A stretch of DNA of 64,000 nt from Sphingobium xenophagum NBRC 107872 (GTDB taxonomy: Bacteria; Pseudomonadota; Alphaproteobacteria; Sphingomonadales; Sphingomonadaceae), in the NCBI RefSeq assembly GCF_000367345.1, contig NZ_BARE01000006.1, positions 62,001 to 126,000 of the forward strand. The letters are read 5' to 3'. How positions within the stretch are numbered: position 1 is the first letter of the stretch; each line of letters starts with the position of its first letter. Below are positions 8,907 to 18,240 of this stretch, piece by piece. A program made the translations under genes and the position numbers. The notes below the pieces were generated by a model that searched no databases, had not been told where the DNA came from, and worked only from the letters and a program-made list of their open reading frames with translations.

Positions 8907-11900
8907 TTAGAACTTACCCAACAGGTTGATGAAAACACCTCTGCTGGTATAGCTCTGGTCGGTCAGATCGTCGGAGAAGTCAGAGACGCTGTATCCGACC
9001 CCAACCTTCACGTTATTACCCACGTGGCGATAAACCGCAGCAAGACCGCCCCAACGCGCATCGCCGGCAAGATCGTTGCTCAAATAATGCCCTTCCACTA
9101 CCAGATCCCACTGCTTTATCGGTCGCCAATCGAGTCGCACAACGCCGAGGTGGGTATTGCTAGTGACGAACGTGTCTGAAGTCCGATCAAGCGAAACCTG
9201 ACCCTGCCGATAGCCATATTTGGCACCGATGGTCAGGCTATCGCTGAGATCGTAGTTGACATCGATCATCCCGATCTGGCTGCGCTGCTTGGGACTGCCC
9301 GTTTCCCCACCCCCAGTAATCTGCCCGACAGGACCCATGTCTTGGAAATAGCTGTAACGCGCCAGAACATTGAGCCGGTCATTAGCGACAGGCCGATAAG
9401 CAAACCCGATCGTCCCTTCGACATAATCGGCAGCGCGAACGCTTGGTCCGTCGCTGTCTGCAATCGCGAAGTTGAGCCGGCCGAGCGCGCGCCAATCCGG
9501 GTTGATCTGGATCGAAGCGGTGTTACGGAACAGCCAGACGGTTTGGTCACGGCCACCGCCACGCTCAAAACGGGCTTCGACGTTCGACCCGAACTGAACA
9601 TCCTTCGTGGTATAGCCGAAGCCAAACGTGCCTGCGGTCCTGCGGAACACGCCGGTGGTGGCATCGTCGATCTGCCCGTTCTCGAACGACGCGCTGAACG
9701 ACAGTTTTTCGTTGGGATCGAACTTCATGCCCAGACTGCGCATCGTGCTGGGCGCGGAACCGCCATAACCGATGCGGTTTTCGCCAAAAACGCTGAGCGA
9801 CGAATTGAAACGGTGACGTGCTCCAACGGTCAATGTGCCGGAATTCGACCGGGTGAAGATATTCACCGGTTCCAGCCCGGCGGCGGACCGGTCGGCGAGC
9901 AGCGAATAGCCGATATAAGCTTCAGAACCCTGGCCATAGCGGCGATTAAGCTGGATGTCGGCACCAAGCCCGCCGTCGCCTTCGGATACCTCGGCTGTGA
10001 GCGACATGCGGTCGGTGATTTCGGCCTTGCCGCCGATACCGACACGGTTGTTGCGGTTGCGACCCGCGTCGCTTTCGAGCGTGGCCTGCCCGAACCCGTA
10101 GACCGACCAGTTGCGGCCCTCTGGGCTGTAGCCGAGCTGGACCGCGGCATCGGTCCGGGTGCCGGTCTCGGTGCTGTTATAGAGCAGCCCCGGAACCTGC
10201 TGGTCGCGGCGGAGTCCGAGCTTGAGGTCGATGTCGCCACCGAGGTCCTGCTCAAGATCGAAGCTGGCCGTGCGACGGGCACCTGCCGCGGCGGAGTCGA
10301 GCGTTTCGTATTTCGCGGAGACGCGGGTGCTGTCGCCGATCGGCAGCGAGAGGGACGCGCCCCAACGCACCGTGTCGCTCGGCGTGAGCTGCGAGCTGGC
10401 TGCAAATCCGGCGTCTCGGCTTTCGTAGAATGCCGACAGCGTACCGTGATCGCCAGTCTGCCCCTGCAGTTCCGCAAAGTTAACTGCGCCTTCGAGTTTC
10501 CAGGCGCGCGCCGTGCGGCCGGCAACCCCGGGTGAGGCAATGTCGGTGAACGACAAGCCGCCGTCGACGGAGTTGGCCTGGCCGAAGGCAGGGCCGTCGG
10601 TTTGCGCGATCTCGCCCTTGACATAAGTCCCGGCCGTCAGCCGCAGCATGGCGTCGGCACCGAGCAAGGTCTGGTCGGCAGTGTCGGTGGTCTCGCGCTG
10701 AGCCGAGACACCGACCCGAAACTTGTCGCCGATCCAAGCCGAACCGCGCCCACCGAGGGTGTAGCCATCGAGGCTGCCGACTGGGGGAGTATATTCGTAG
10801 CGGACCACCAGCACCGGCACGTTGCCGGTCGAACTGGATTCGCGAACCGTACCGCTGGTGGCAACAGTCGAAGCGAGTGGGCGTAACAAGGTCACACGAC
10901 CCTGGAAGTAGTCGATGTCGTAGTCTTCCTGGGGCCGCAACTCGCGCGTCTCAATCACCAGCCCGGTGTCGCGGTCGCGGACTTCGACGCGCAAGCGCTC
11001 CGACCCTACGGTCAAATCCTGACGCTTGAGGAAGTAGAGCGAACCACCGGTCCCGCGAAACTCGTCACGGCCCGGCACAGTGCCTGGATCCGACGCAAAT
11101 GCGGTGAACTGTATCTGGCGTTCACCGAAGCTGGTCGTGGATTCGCTCTTGTGATCGAATGCGACCCCGAACAGCCCGCGATCGAGTGGCGCGAGTTCAG
11201 CTTGGTTTAGATCGACCACATAATTGCCGACCATCAGGCTGGTGTCAGCGTGCTGCAGGCGAAGGTAAAACTGCCCCTGCGTCGGCGCGTCCTCGACCAG
11301 CGTGCTGTCGTCGCCGTAGGTGGTGTAATACTCGTTCGACCCCATCCGGCGCAAAAGCTGGCGCGGATCCTTGCGGTCGAGATTGCTGAACATGTCTTTG
11401 AGCAGCGACTCGCCGGTGTCGAGCGAGGCGGTCAGCCGCCAGCCATCGCCAAAGCTCCCCTTGGTGTAAAAGGCCGCGCGCGAGGTGAGTGAATTGCCGT
11501 CAGCGAGCGGATCGCCCGAGACTTCGACTGCCGGACCGCTCCCATCCATCGAACGGAAGGTAAGATCGCCTTGCCCGACGAAGAACCAGTCGCTTTTCGG
11601 CACTGCGACATCGCGCGAGGTGGCAAAGGTGGTCTGCCCATCGCGTTCGATGCTGACTCGGACATCCTTGCTGTCCCGATCGACCAGCTGCTGGGTGATG
11701 AACTTGCCGTCGGGATTGACCGGGACAAGCTGGCCGCTGACCCGGATCATGTCCTTTGAAGGATCGGCGAGCCCGCTCACGGTGATCGTCGCGGTCCGTT
11801 TCATCGGGATATTGCGGACCTGGGCCTCGTCGACCACACCAAAGGTCGGTCGCACGACGGGTGCACTGTCAATGTTGACCGGTTCGGGGACCAGCGTCAG

Positions 11901-13199
11901 TTCTTGCGCCTGCGATTCGTCGAAACGGCCACGATCATCATAAACCCGGAAGGTGTAGAACAAATCACGCGGTGCATCCGCGCCGGGTTGCCACTGCGCA
12001 AAGCCGTTTGCATCGATTGCGACGACTGCGAGTGGCGGCGAATCGGTGACCGCACCGCCGACAAAGATCCGGACTTCGCCCTTGGCGACATAGGATGGAT
12101 AATTTGTGTAAGTCTGAAACTGGGCCGGACTGCCCGCCACCACAGTGCGCTCGCTGCCGATCAGTCCGATCGACATGACGGGCTCGGCGGCATGACCATC
12201 GGCACGCACTTCCAGCGCATGGTCGGGAGCTACGGGCTGCCCTTCGGGCGCAGTGCGGATTTCGAAACCCGATGTTGGCGCAACGCCCGTAGTAACGGTC
12301 CGTGGTGGCGGTGCAGCCGCATTCCAAGTGTCGCGCGCCGCTATTCCGGTGCTGCGCGCACCGCAAGACGATGTCACGGTCAGCTTGAGCCCGTCGCACG
12401 TCTCTAGCTGTAGCAAGCCAGCCGTGAAGCGTCCGTCCGCATCGAGCGGGACGATTTGACCCTCGATCGTCAAGATCGCAGAGGCATCGGCAACCTTGCC
12501 ATAGGCAATGATTGGCTGCGATTGCACCAGGTCGATGCTGCGGTGGCTAGCGGAGTCAGTCACGCCGAACGCCGGCCGACTTGCGTTCGTCGCAGCAATT
12601 AGCGCACCCGGTTCAACGACCTTCAGGGCCTGCGGTCCGGTCTCGTCGAAATTGCCCTCGGCATCGTAAACACGGTAAACGTAGTGCATATCCGGGCTGG
12701 CGTAGGTTGTCGGAGTCCAGTTCGCGGCACCATTCGTGGCCATCGGCACCACTGCGTGTGGCGTTTGATCGGGCGAAACCGCTGCGTCGAAGATGCGGAT
12801 TTCACCGCGGTCGAGCGCTGCCGGATAATTCGAATACCCGATGAAAGTGGCTTCTGCACCTCGCACCGCAGCCGTTTCATGTCCGACCAGTCCGACAGAA
12901 AGGATTGGGCTGTGACCAACTTCAAGTAGTTCGACCGTTATTTCATCGAGGCCGGCTGGCAAGGCCATTTTTGCTGGGGAAAAAATGGTCCGATTGCTCT
13001 CGGTGGCGGCGGGTTCGATCCCGAAGACTTGTGCATTCTGGACGGCCTTGGCATAGTCAGCGAAGTTCAGATCGGCCGCTTGCGCCGTACCAGGAATGAA
13101 CCCGGCAGCGGCAATGACCGAAATGCCGGCAAGCAGCCGTGCGCGGCGAGGACGATGCGACATGGGCGTCACGTTCCGCTGGTTGGTTGGCTTTTTCAT
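8907..13199 (-). CDS. Large outer-membrane beta-barrel protein with periplasmic repeat domains
   Basis: This 1430-aa protein begins with a signal peptide (ending GTAQAA). Its N-terminal third contains two related ~200-residue blocks, each with a GLxGxExxxVxGxxAxFxxYxNYP pattern and an FRVYDxxGxFDE-type motif, followed by small Ig-like segments. From about residue 560 it reads as a membrane barrel: alternating strands with many aromatic and Gly positions, ending in a terminal Phe (INLLGKF), the typical C-terminus of outer-membrane proteins. It is the last gene of a five-gene operon, 5 bases after the DUF11/OmpA-like gene; GGGAG precedes its ATG. A role as outer-membrane anchor or exporter for the other operon products is inferred. 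No TonB box or plug was identified. Confidence 0.75.
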   Translation of the reverse strand: MKKPTNQRNVTPMSHRPRRARLLAGISVIAAAGFIPGTAQAADLNFADYAKAVQNAQVFGIEPAATESNRTIFSPAKMALPAGLDEITVELLEVGHSPILSVGLVGHETAAVRGAEATFIGYSNYPAALDRGEIRIFDAAVSPDQTPHAVVPMATNGAANWTPTTYASPDMHYVYRVYDAEGNFDETGPQALKVVEPGALIAATNASRPAFGVTDSASHRSIDLVQSQPIIAYGKVADASAILTIEGQIVPLDADGRFTAGLLQLETCDGLKLTVTSSCGARSTGIAARDTWNAAAPPPRTVTTGVAPTSGFEIRTAPEGQPVAPDHALEVRADGHAAEPVMSIGLIGSERTVVAGSPAQFQTYTNYPSYVAKGEVRIFVGGAVTDSPPLAVVAIDANGFAQWQPGADAPRDLFYTFRVYDDRGRFDESQAQELTLVPEPVNIDSAPVVRPTFGVVDEAQVRNIPMKRTATITVSGLADPSKDMIRVSGQLVPVNPDGKFITQQLVDRDSKDVRVSIERDGQTTFATSRDVAVPKSDWFFVGQGDLTFRSMDGSGPAVEVSGDPLADGNSLTSRAAFYTKGSFGDGWRLTASLDTGESLLKDMFSNLDRKDPRQLLRRMGSNEYYTTYGDDSTLVEDAPTQGQFYLRLQHADTSLMVGNYVVDLNQAELAPLDRGLFGVAFDHKSESTTSFGERQIQFTAFASDPGTVPGRDEFRGTGGSLYFLKRQDLTVGSERLRVEVRDRDTGLVIETRELRPQEDYDIDYFQGRVTLLRPLASTVATSGTVRESSSTGNVPVLVVRYEYTPPVGSLDGYTLGGRGSAWIGDKFRVGVSAQRETTDTADQTLLGADAMLRLTAGTYVKGEIAQTDGPAFGQANSVDGGLSFTDIASPGVAGRTARAWKLEGAVNFAELQGQTGDHGTLSAFYESRDAGFAASSQLTPSDTVRWGASLSLPIGDSTRVSAKYETLDSAAAGARRTASFDLEQDLGGDIDLKLGLRRDQQVPGLLYNSTETGTRTDAAVQLGYSPEGRNWSVYGFGQATLESDAGRNRNNRVGIGGKAEITDRMSLTAEVSEGDGGLGADIQLNRRYGQGSEAYIGYSLLADRSAAGLEPVNIFTRSNSGTLTVGARHRFNSSLSVFGENRIGYGGSAPSTMRSLGMKFDPNEKLSFSASFENGQIDDATTGVFRRTAGTFGFGYTTKDVQFGSNVEARFERGGGRDQTVWLFRNTASIQINPDWRALGRLNFAIADSDGPSVRAADYVEGTIGFAYRPVANDRLNVLARYSYFQDMGPVGQITGGGETGSPKQRSQIGMIDVNYDLSDSLTIGAKYGYRQGQVSLDRTSDTFVTSNTHLGVVRLDWRPIKQWDLVVEGHYLSNDLAGDARWGGLAAVYRHVGNNVKVGVGYSVSDFSDDLTDQSYTSRGVFINLLGKF

Positions 13200-13204
13200 T
13201 TTGG

Positions 13205-16200
13205 TTACTCCCGGCCCGGCGCGCCGGTGGCACGACTTACATTGGCCTCAATGATGGGCTTGGCTTCCTTCCAATCGGAGCCAAACAGCACTTCGACGGC
13301 GGCTTTGGTTTCTGCCGCGCGACGCTCGGCGAGCGACCAATCCTCGCCGCTACCGACGTGGTAGTTGATCTGAATGATCAACCGCTTGGCTTCCTCGGGC
13401 CGCAGCGAAGCAAGGCGCTGGGCAAATTCGGGACGCAGGGTCGTTGAACCCGGGAGGAAGGCCCGAGTATCAAGGTCAAGTCCGAGGGTGGCAGCACGCT
13501 GTACCCCGAAGTTGAGCTCGCTGATCTTGCCTCGGGTGAGGCGGATCGACTGAGGGTTGTCAGAAGTCGGCCAGTAGCCTTGCGCGACCGTCCGCACGTC
13601 GAGCTTGAGCACGAAGTTTGAACCGATCTGCGCGTTGGGCACCGCCGCGCAAGCGATATGGTAGCGACCGAATTCATCTGTGGTGATGAGCTCGCCATTG
13701 ACAGTCGCCAGACGCGCGCCCGGAATGCCAGGTTCGCCTTCGTCTTGGTAACCGTCGCCGTCACGGTCCTCGAAGACCTTGCCAATGATTTCCGAGCAAT
13801 CGAACACTGCGCTTGGCACGATCGAAACCACAGCCTGGCCGCGGTTCGAGATTTCCGAACCGTCGTTGCCGTTTCGGGCCAAGCCATTGTTGACTCGGTC
13901 GCCAATGGTGACGCCCGCACCGACTACAACAGTCAGCTTGTAAGTCACCGTGCCATTGGCCGGAATAATCTGGCGGGTCCAGCGCAGTTCGCGGTCGTTG
14001 ACCTGTGGTTCGGCCGCCGCGCCATTAATCGAGGCGGTACCGGTGACGTATTTGAAACCAGGCGGGAGAAGATCGATCACGTCAACACCTGCGCGCTGCG
14101 CGGCTTCGGCGTTGCGCACGGTGATCGTGTAGGGAACCAGATCGCCGACGCTCGCCGTGCGCTTGATACTGGACTTGGAAATTACCAGCGGACTGCGCGA
14201 GGTGAATGGATCGATCGGGATATGGTTGAAGATAACATCCGGATCGCCCTGTGCGAGCCGGAATGACTGATACCAGCGTACGGTCTCACCGTTCGCAGGC
14301 GCAGCGGAGCCGCTGCCAATCATTACCGGGGCCGAAAGCCCGGTGGGATCGAACGCACCGATTTCTGCCGGAAGGACTGTGGACGGAGCAGAATAACCGG
14401 TCGGCGCGGCGATCGAGATCGTGTATACGGTCTCGCCCGTTGGACACAGCGATGAAGCACCGGGGATGATGTCGAACCGGTAATTGCCCTGGGTGTCAGT
14501 TGCCTGGTTCTGCTGGCTTGGAGACAGGAAACAGGCAGCCGGCAGAGCCGAGCCATTCGCGCCAAGCAGCGTGACCACCACATTGCGGACCGGAGCGCGA
14601 GAGATAGAGTCGTAGACCACGCCCGAAGGGTCGAGCGGCAAATTCTGATCGATGACTACGGTATTATCGGCAAGCGTAACGCTCGAGATAACCCGGTAGA
14701 CCACATTGTTGTCGGGATTGGTAAAGCGGATCGAATACCCAGGTCCGCTGAGTAAACCATCGATCCGATAATTGCCTTGGGCATCTGACCGGGCAGTCGC
14801 GACCACCACACCATCGCGGATGACCTCGATGATCCAGCCAACCCTCCGGGTTTCGCCGGAATCGAGCTGCTGGTTGCCGTTGCGGTCGTCGTAGACAGTG
14901 CCGGTTACCGAGCTAAGCGCCGGCTCGACCACTACGCTGACTGTCGACTGGGCGCAGTTGGTCGGGTTGAGCTTCTCGCAGATCTGGTAGCTGATCGTAT
15001 AGGTGCCGGCTGGCACCGATGGAGAGACGCTGACGATCCCGGTGGCAGGATCGAGCGCCACGCCCGGATTGCTGGCGGGCGCAGTGACAGTGATAGTGAC
15101 GTTGCCCGGAGTCGGAGCGACCCCGTTCAAGGCATCGTTGTCGAGGATGTTGCCTGCGTTGGCGTTGCCAATGCCGCTGCGCAGGTTGCCGTAATTGTCG
15201 TCGCTCGCGGTGATAGCGGGTGCAGTCACCACCACCGTCACGATTGCATCGGCGCAATTCGCCGGATTGTTGTTTTCGCAAATGCGGTAGTTGATGGTGT
15301 AAGTGCCAGCAGGTGTGCCAGCGGGGACATCGACCAAGCCGGTCGCCGGGTCGAGCACTGGGACAGGTGCACCGTTGACCGAGGTGGCGCCTGCGGTGAT
15401 CGTTGTGGTGATCGAGGACACGACAACCGGTGCGCCGTTCAGCGTGTCGTTGGCGAAGGCATTGACGATATCGTTCGCACCGTTGGCGCCGTTGATTGCT
15501 GGCGGCGCATCGTTGCTCGCTGTGATCGCTGGGGCCGTGACAACGACGTTGACAATTGCGCTGGCGCAATTGGCCGGGTTCAGCGTTTCGCAGATCTGGT
15601 AGGCGATGCTGTAGGTTCCGGCGGGCACGCCCGGCGCAACACTGACATTGCCGGTAGCGACATCGAGCGTAACGCCCGGATTGCTTGCGGGTGCAGTCAC
15701 ACTGATCGTCACGTTGCCCGGGGTGGGCGCAACGCCGTTGAGGGCATCGTTGGTGAGGATGTTGGCGATGCCAGGCGCGCCGTTCGCACCGTTAACGGGT
15801 CCAGCGTTGTCGTCGGTCGCGGCGATTGGCGCGGCGGATACGATGATCGTCACGACGGCATCGGCGCAATTGCTCGGATTGTTGTTTTCACAGATCCGAT
15901 AGCCGATCGAATAGGTGCCAGCTGGCGTACCAGCAGGGACATCGACGAGGCCGGTGACGGGATCAAGTACAGGTACCGGACCGCCATTAATCGAAGAGGC
16001 GGCACTGGTGACTGACGCTGTGATCGCGGTGGCGACAACCGGTGCGCCGTTGAGAGTATCGTTGGCAAAAGCGTTGACGACGTCGTTTCCACCATTGGTG
16101 CCGTTGACCGCTGGCGGCGCGTCGTTTGCGGCGACGATAGCGGGTGCGGCGACGACGATTGTCGCGGTCGCGGTGGCGCAATTGGCTGGATTTGCAGTTT

Positions 16201-16654
16201 CGCAAATCTGATAAGTGATCGTATAGGTGCCCGCCGGGACTCCCGCAGCTACGTTGATCGCGCCGGTGGCGATATCGAGCGAAACGCCAGGGTTGCTGGC
16301 GGGAGTGACCACCGATATCGTCACGTTCGCGGGCGTCGGAGCCGTTCCGTTGGCGCTGTCATTGTTCAGAACGTTGAGGACATTGACTGCCCCGTTTGCA
16401 CCATTGATCGGTCCGGCATTGTCGGCATTGGCCGCCAGCACTGCCAAGAGCGCGTCATTATCGACCGCTTCATTGTTGGTCTTGACGGTCTCGAACGTGC
16501 CTGAGCTGACCGTCACCCGCGCGGTGTTCACCGCTACCTGAGCCAGCACTGCAGCTGGACAGGCAACGACAAGGATCGGGCCGGCCGTGGAGAGCAGGCG
16601 ACCTAGTCGCCTGCGCACCCGTTCAGAGCCACTTTTGGGAGTCAGCTTACGCAT
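13205..16654 (-). CDS. Surface protein with tandem Ig-like repeats, SdrD-B/DUF11 domains and OmpA-like end
   Basis: This 1149-aa protein has a basic N-terminus and signal peptide (ending VLAQ), then five tandem ~90-residue Ig/cadherin-like repeats (about residues 90-530), each with PAGTYxIxYxICE and NPxNCA. Next come an SdrD-B-like domain (VYDDRNGNQQLDSGE), a second carboxypeptidase-regulatory-like domain (GNYRFDIIPG), a DUF11 domain (about 800-930), another SdrD-like unit (VFEDRDGDGYQDEGEPGIPG) and a C-terminal ~90 residues resembling OmpA-type peptidoglycan-binding sequence (LIIQINYHVGSGEDWSLAERRA). It starts 2 bases after the previous stop (TAA-tc-ATG). The make-up suggests a long fibrous protein bridging peptidoglycan and outside. 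Cys pairs in each repeat could form disulfides. Confidence 0.78.
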   Translation of the reverse strand: MRKLTPKSGSERVRRRLGRLLSTAGPILVVACPAAVLAQVAVNTARVTVSSGTFETVKTNNEAVDNDALLAVLAANADNAGPINGANGAVNVLNVLNNDSANGTAPTPANVTISVVTPASNPGVSLDIATGAINVAAGVPAGTYTITYQICETANPANCATATATIVVAAPAIVAANDAPPAVNGTNGGNDVVNAFANDTLNGAPVVATAITASVTSAASSINGGPVPVLDPVTGLVDVPAGTPAGTYSIGYRICENNNPSNCADAVVTIIVSAAPIAATDDNAGPVNGANGAPGIANILTNDALNGVAPTPGNVTISVTAPASNPGVTLDVATGNVSVAPGVPAGTYSIAYQICETLNPANCASAIVNVVVTAPAITASNDAPPAINGANGANDIVNAFANDTLNGAPVVVSSITTTITAGATSVNGAPVPVLDPATGLVDVPAGTPAGTYTINYRICENNNPANCADAIVTVVVTAPAITASDDNYGNLRSGIGNANAGNILDNDALNGVAPTPGNVTITVTAPASNPGVALDPATGIVSVSPSVPAGTYTISYQICEKLNPTNCAQSTVSVVVEPALSSVTGTVYDDRNGNQQLDSGETRRVGWIIEVIRDGVVVATARSDAQGNYRIDGLLSGPGYSIRFTNPDNNVVYRVISSVTLADNTVVIDQNLPLDPSGVVYDSISRAPVRNVVVTLLGANGSALPAACFLSPSQQNQATDTQGNYRFDIIPGASSLCPTGETVYTISIAAPTGYSAPSTVLPAEIGAFDPTGLSAPVMIGSGSAAPANGETVRWYQSFRLAQGDPDVIFNHIPIDPFTSRSPLVISKSSIKRTASVGDLVPYTITVRNAEAAQRAGVDVIDLLPPGFKYVTGTASINGAAAEPQVNDRELRWTRQIIPANGTVTYKLTVVVGAGVTIGDRVNNGLARNGNDGSEISNRGQAVVSIVPSAVFDCSEIIGKVFEDRDGDGYQDEGEPGIPGARLATVNGELITTDEFGRYHIACAAVPNAQIGSNFVLKLDVRTVAQGYWPTSDNPQSIRLTRGKISELNFGVQRAATLGLDLDTRAFLPGSTTLRPEFAQRLASLRPEEAKRLIIQINYHVGSGEDWSLAERRAAETKAAVEVLFGSDWKEAKPIIEANVSRATGAPGRE

Positions 16655-16656
16655 GA

Positions 16657-17781
16657 TTAGTTGACCTGGCAGGAGTAGGTGATCGTGACAGACTGACCAT
16701 TACCCAGGGTTCCGAGCGTGATCCCGGCACCGGTGAGGTTGGCAATCGTGTAGCTACCAACCGGCGCACCCGGACCGGAGATCGTAACCGCGTTACCGGC
16801 GGGGCAGGTCAGACCAGCCCCCGGCGTGTCGGTCACGACAGCTCCGGTCGCAGAATCCGGACCGTTGTTTGTGACAGTAAGCGTGTAGGTCGTCGTGCTT
16901 CCCGAGAAGACGCTTGATGTCCCGTTGCTCTTGGTCATCACCAGATCGACCGAAGGGTTCACCGTGACCGTAGCGGTGTTGGTTGCACAGTTGGTCGGGT
17001 TGAGCTGTTCGCAGATCTGGTAGGTGATCGTGTAGGTGCCAGCTGGCGTTCCGGCCGGGACCGAGACCTGGCCGGTGGCCGGGTTGAGGGTCGGCACCGG
17101 AGCACCTGGGCTTGCCGGGGTGGCGGGCGTGGTCACCGTGAGGTTGACCTGGGCCAGCGTGACCGGGCTGCCGTTGAGGGTATCGCCATCGAGCACATCG
17201 AGGACGTTGGGCGAACCGGTGGCACCGTTGACGCCAGCGACCGTGTCCGGATCGGCGGCGATGGCGGCGGCGACGACGGTGACCGTGATGGTCGCGGTCT
17301 GGCAGTTGGTCGGGTTGAGCGCCTCGCAGATGGTGTAGTCGAAGCTGTAGGTGCCAGCAGGCGTGCCCGGTGCCACATCGACGTTACCGGTCGAGGTGTT
17401 GAAGGTCAGGCCGGCCGGGACCGAAGAGCCCGCAGCGACCGAGAGCACCGCGTTCGACGGCGAAGCCGCAACCCCGTTGATCGTGTCAGAGGCAAACGCG
17501 TTGACCACACCGGTCCCGCCAGCCAGGCCGTTGATGCCCGAAGCGCTGTCGTTGGTGGCGACGACTACTGCGAGAACGGTGTCAGTGTCGACCGCTTCGT
17601 TGTTTGCAGTATTGCTTTCAAAGGTATTGGTCGGAGCAGCGACTCGCGCGGTGTTAACGGCTGTCTGAGCAAAGGCCGCACCGGGAACCGAAATCGCGAT
17701 GATCGTTCCTGCCGTCGAAAGCAGCTGGACTAGAGATTTCCGGAACTTGCCGGGGCGAAGCGTGACGATGTTGCTGTTCAT
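16657..17781 (-). CDS. Secreted Ig-like repeat / DUF11 protein
   Basis: This 374-aa protein has a signal peptide, two Ig-like repeats of the type in the next gene (PAGTYSFDYTICEALNPTNC and PAGTYTITYQICEQLNPTNC) and one C-terminal DUF11 domain (about residues 280-374: DLVMTKSNGTSSVFSGSTT to YSCQVN). The ATG at 17781 is preferred over 17799 because it follows AGGGGAA and forms a TAA-tc-ATG junction with the gene before it. Its first ~80 residues (TAVNTARVAAPTNTFE, NNEAVDTDTVLAVV) are clearly similar to the start of the 1149-aa protein, so the two are paralogues and this one may be a shorter subunit. The final YSCQVN is shared with the 742-aa protein. Confidence 0.75.
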   Translation of the reverse strand: MNSNIVTLRPGKFRKSLVQLLSTAGTIIAISVPGAAFAQTAVNTARVAAPTNTFESNTANNEAVDTDTVLAVVVATNDSASGINGLAGGTGVVNAFASDTINGVAASPSNAVLSVAAGSSVPAGLTFNTSTGNVDVAPGTPAGTYSFDYTICEALNPTNCQTATITVTVVAAAIAADPDTVAGVNGATGSPNVLDVLDGDTLNGSPVTLAQVNLTVTTPATPASPGAPVPTLNPATGQVSVPAGTPAGTYTITYQICEQLNPTNCATNTATVTVNPSVDLVMTKSNGTSSVFSGSTTTYTLTVTNNGPDSATGAVVTDTPGAGLTCPAGNAVTISGPGAPVGSYTIANLTGAGITLGTLGNGQSVTITYSCQVN

Positions 17782-17783
17782 GA

Positions 17784-18239
17784 TTAATTCCCCTGACAAG
17801 TAAAGGTAAGCGTGGCCGTCTGGCCGCTGTTGAGTGTGCCAAGCGCGATGCCTTGGCCGGTAAGATTGGCGATGGTTTTGCCGCCTGTTGACGAAGCTCC
17901 AGCCGGCGAGCCGCTTGCGGCAATCGCAACCGGATTGGTCGGACGACAGGATGGCCCGCGGCCCACTGAGTCAGAGACGATGACGCCGCTCACAGCCTCA
18001 GGTCCGGTATTCGTGACCGAAATGATGAAACCACTGGCGGTCTGTTCCTTGACCACCGTAATGTCAGTTGACGGCTTGTGGCTTTCTTCAGGGATCGTCA
18101 CGGTCACAGTGTCGAGCGCTGTTTGTGCGACCGAAATGCTGGGCGTTGTGGCAGCAAGCGCCACGCAAGCTGAACAGCTAATCCGAAGGATTAAATCGAT
18201 TGCGCGAGCCGTGTTGCGCGGACGTTTGGCGGTGGTCAT
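17784..18239 (-). CDS. Small exported DUF11 protein
   Basis: This 151-aa protein has a signal peptide (ending SVAQ) and a single DUF11-like domain filling the rest (ITVVKEQTASGFIISVTNTGPEAVSG to LTFTCQGN). Its end, with a Cys three residues before the stop, parallels the YSCQVN ends of the two neighbouring paralogues. The junction with the upstream gene is TGA-c-ATG and with the downstream gene TAA-tc-ATG, so translation is probably coupled. It could be a minor subunit or cap of the surface structure; the sequence does not show which. Confidence 0.7.
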   Translation of the reverse strand: MTTAKRPRNTARAIDLILRISCSACVALAATTPSISVAQTALDTVTVTIPEESHKPSTDITVVKEQTASGFIISVTNTGPEAVSGVIVSDSVGRGPSCRPTNPVAIAASGSPAGASSTGGKTIANLTGQGIALGTLNSGQTATLTFTCQGN

Positions 18240-18240
18240 G

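Noticed and set aside
14930-16400. CRISPR-like periodic repeat
   Set aside because: The periodicity of about 270 bases comes from repeated protein domains, not short identical repeats with spacers.
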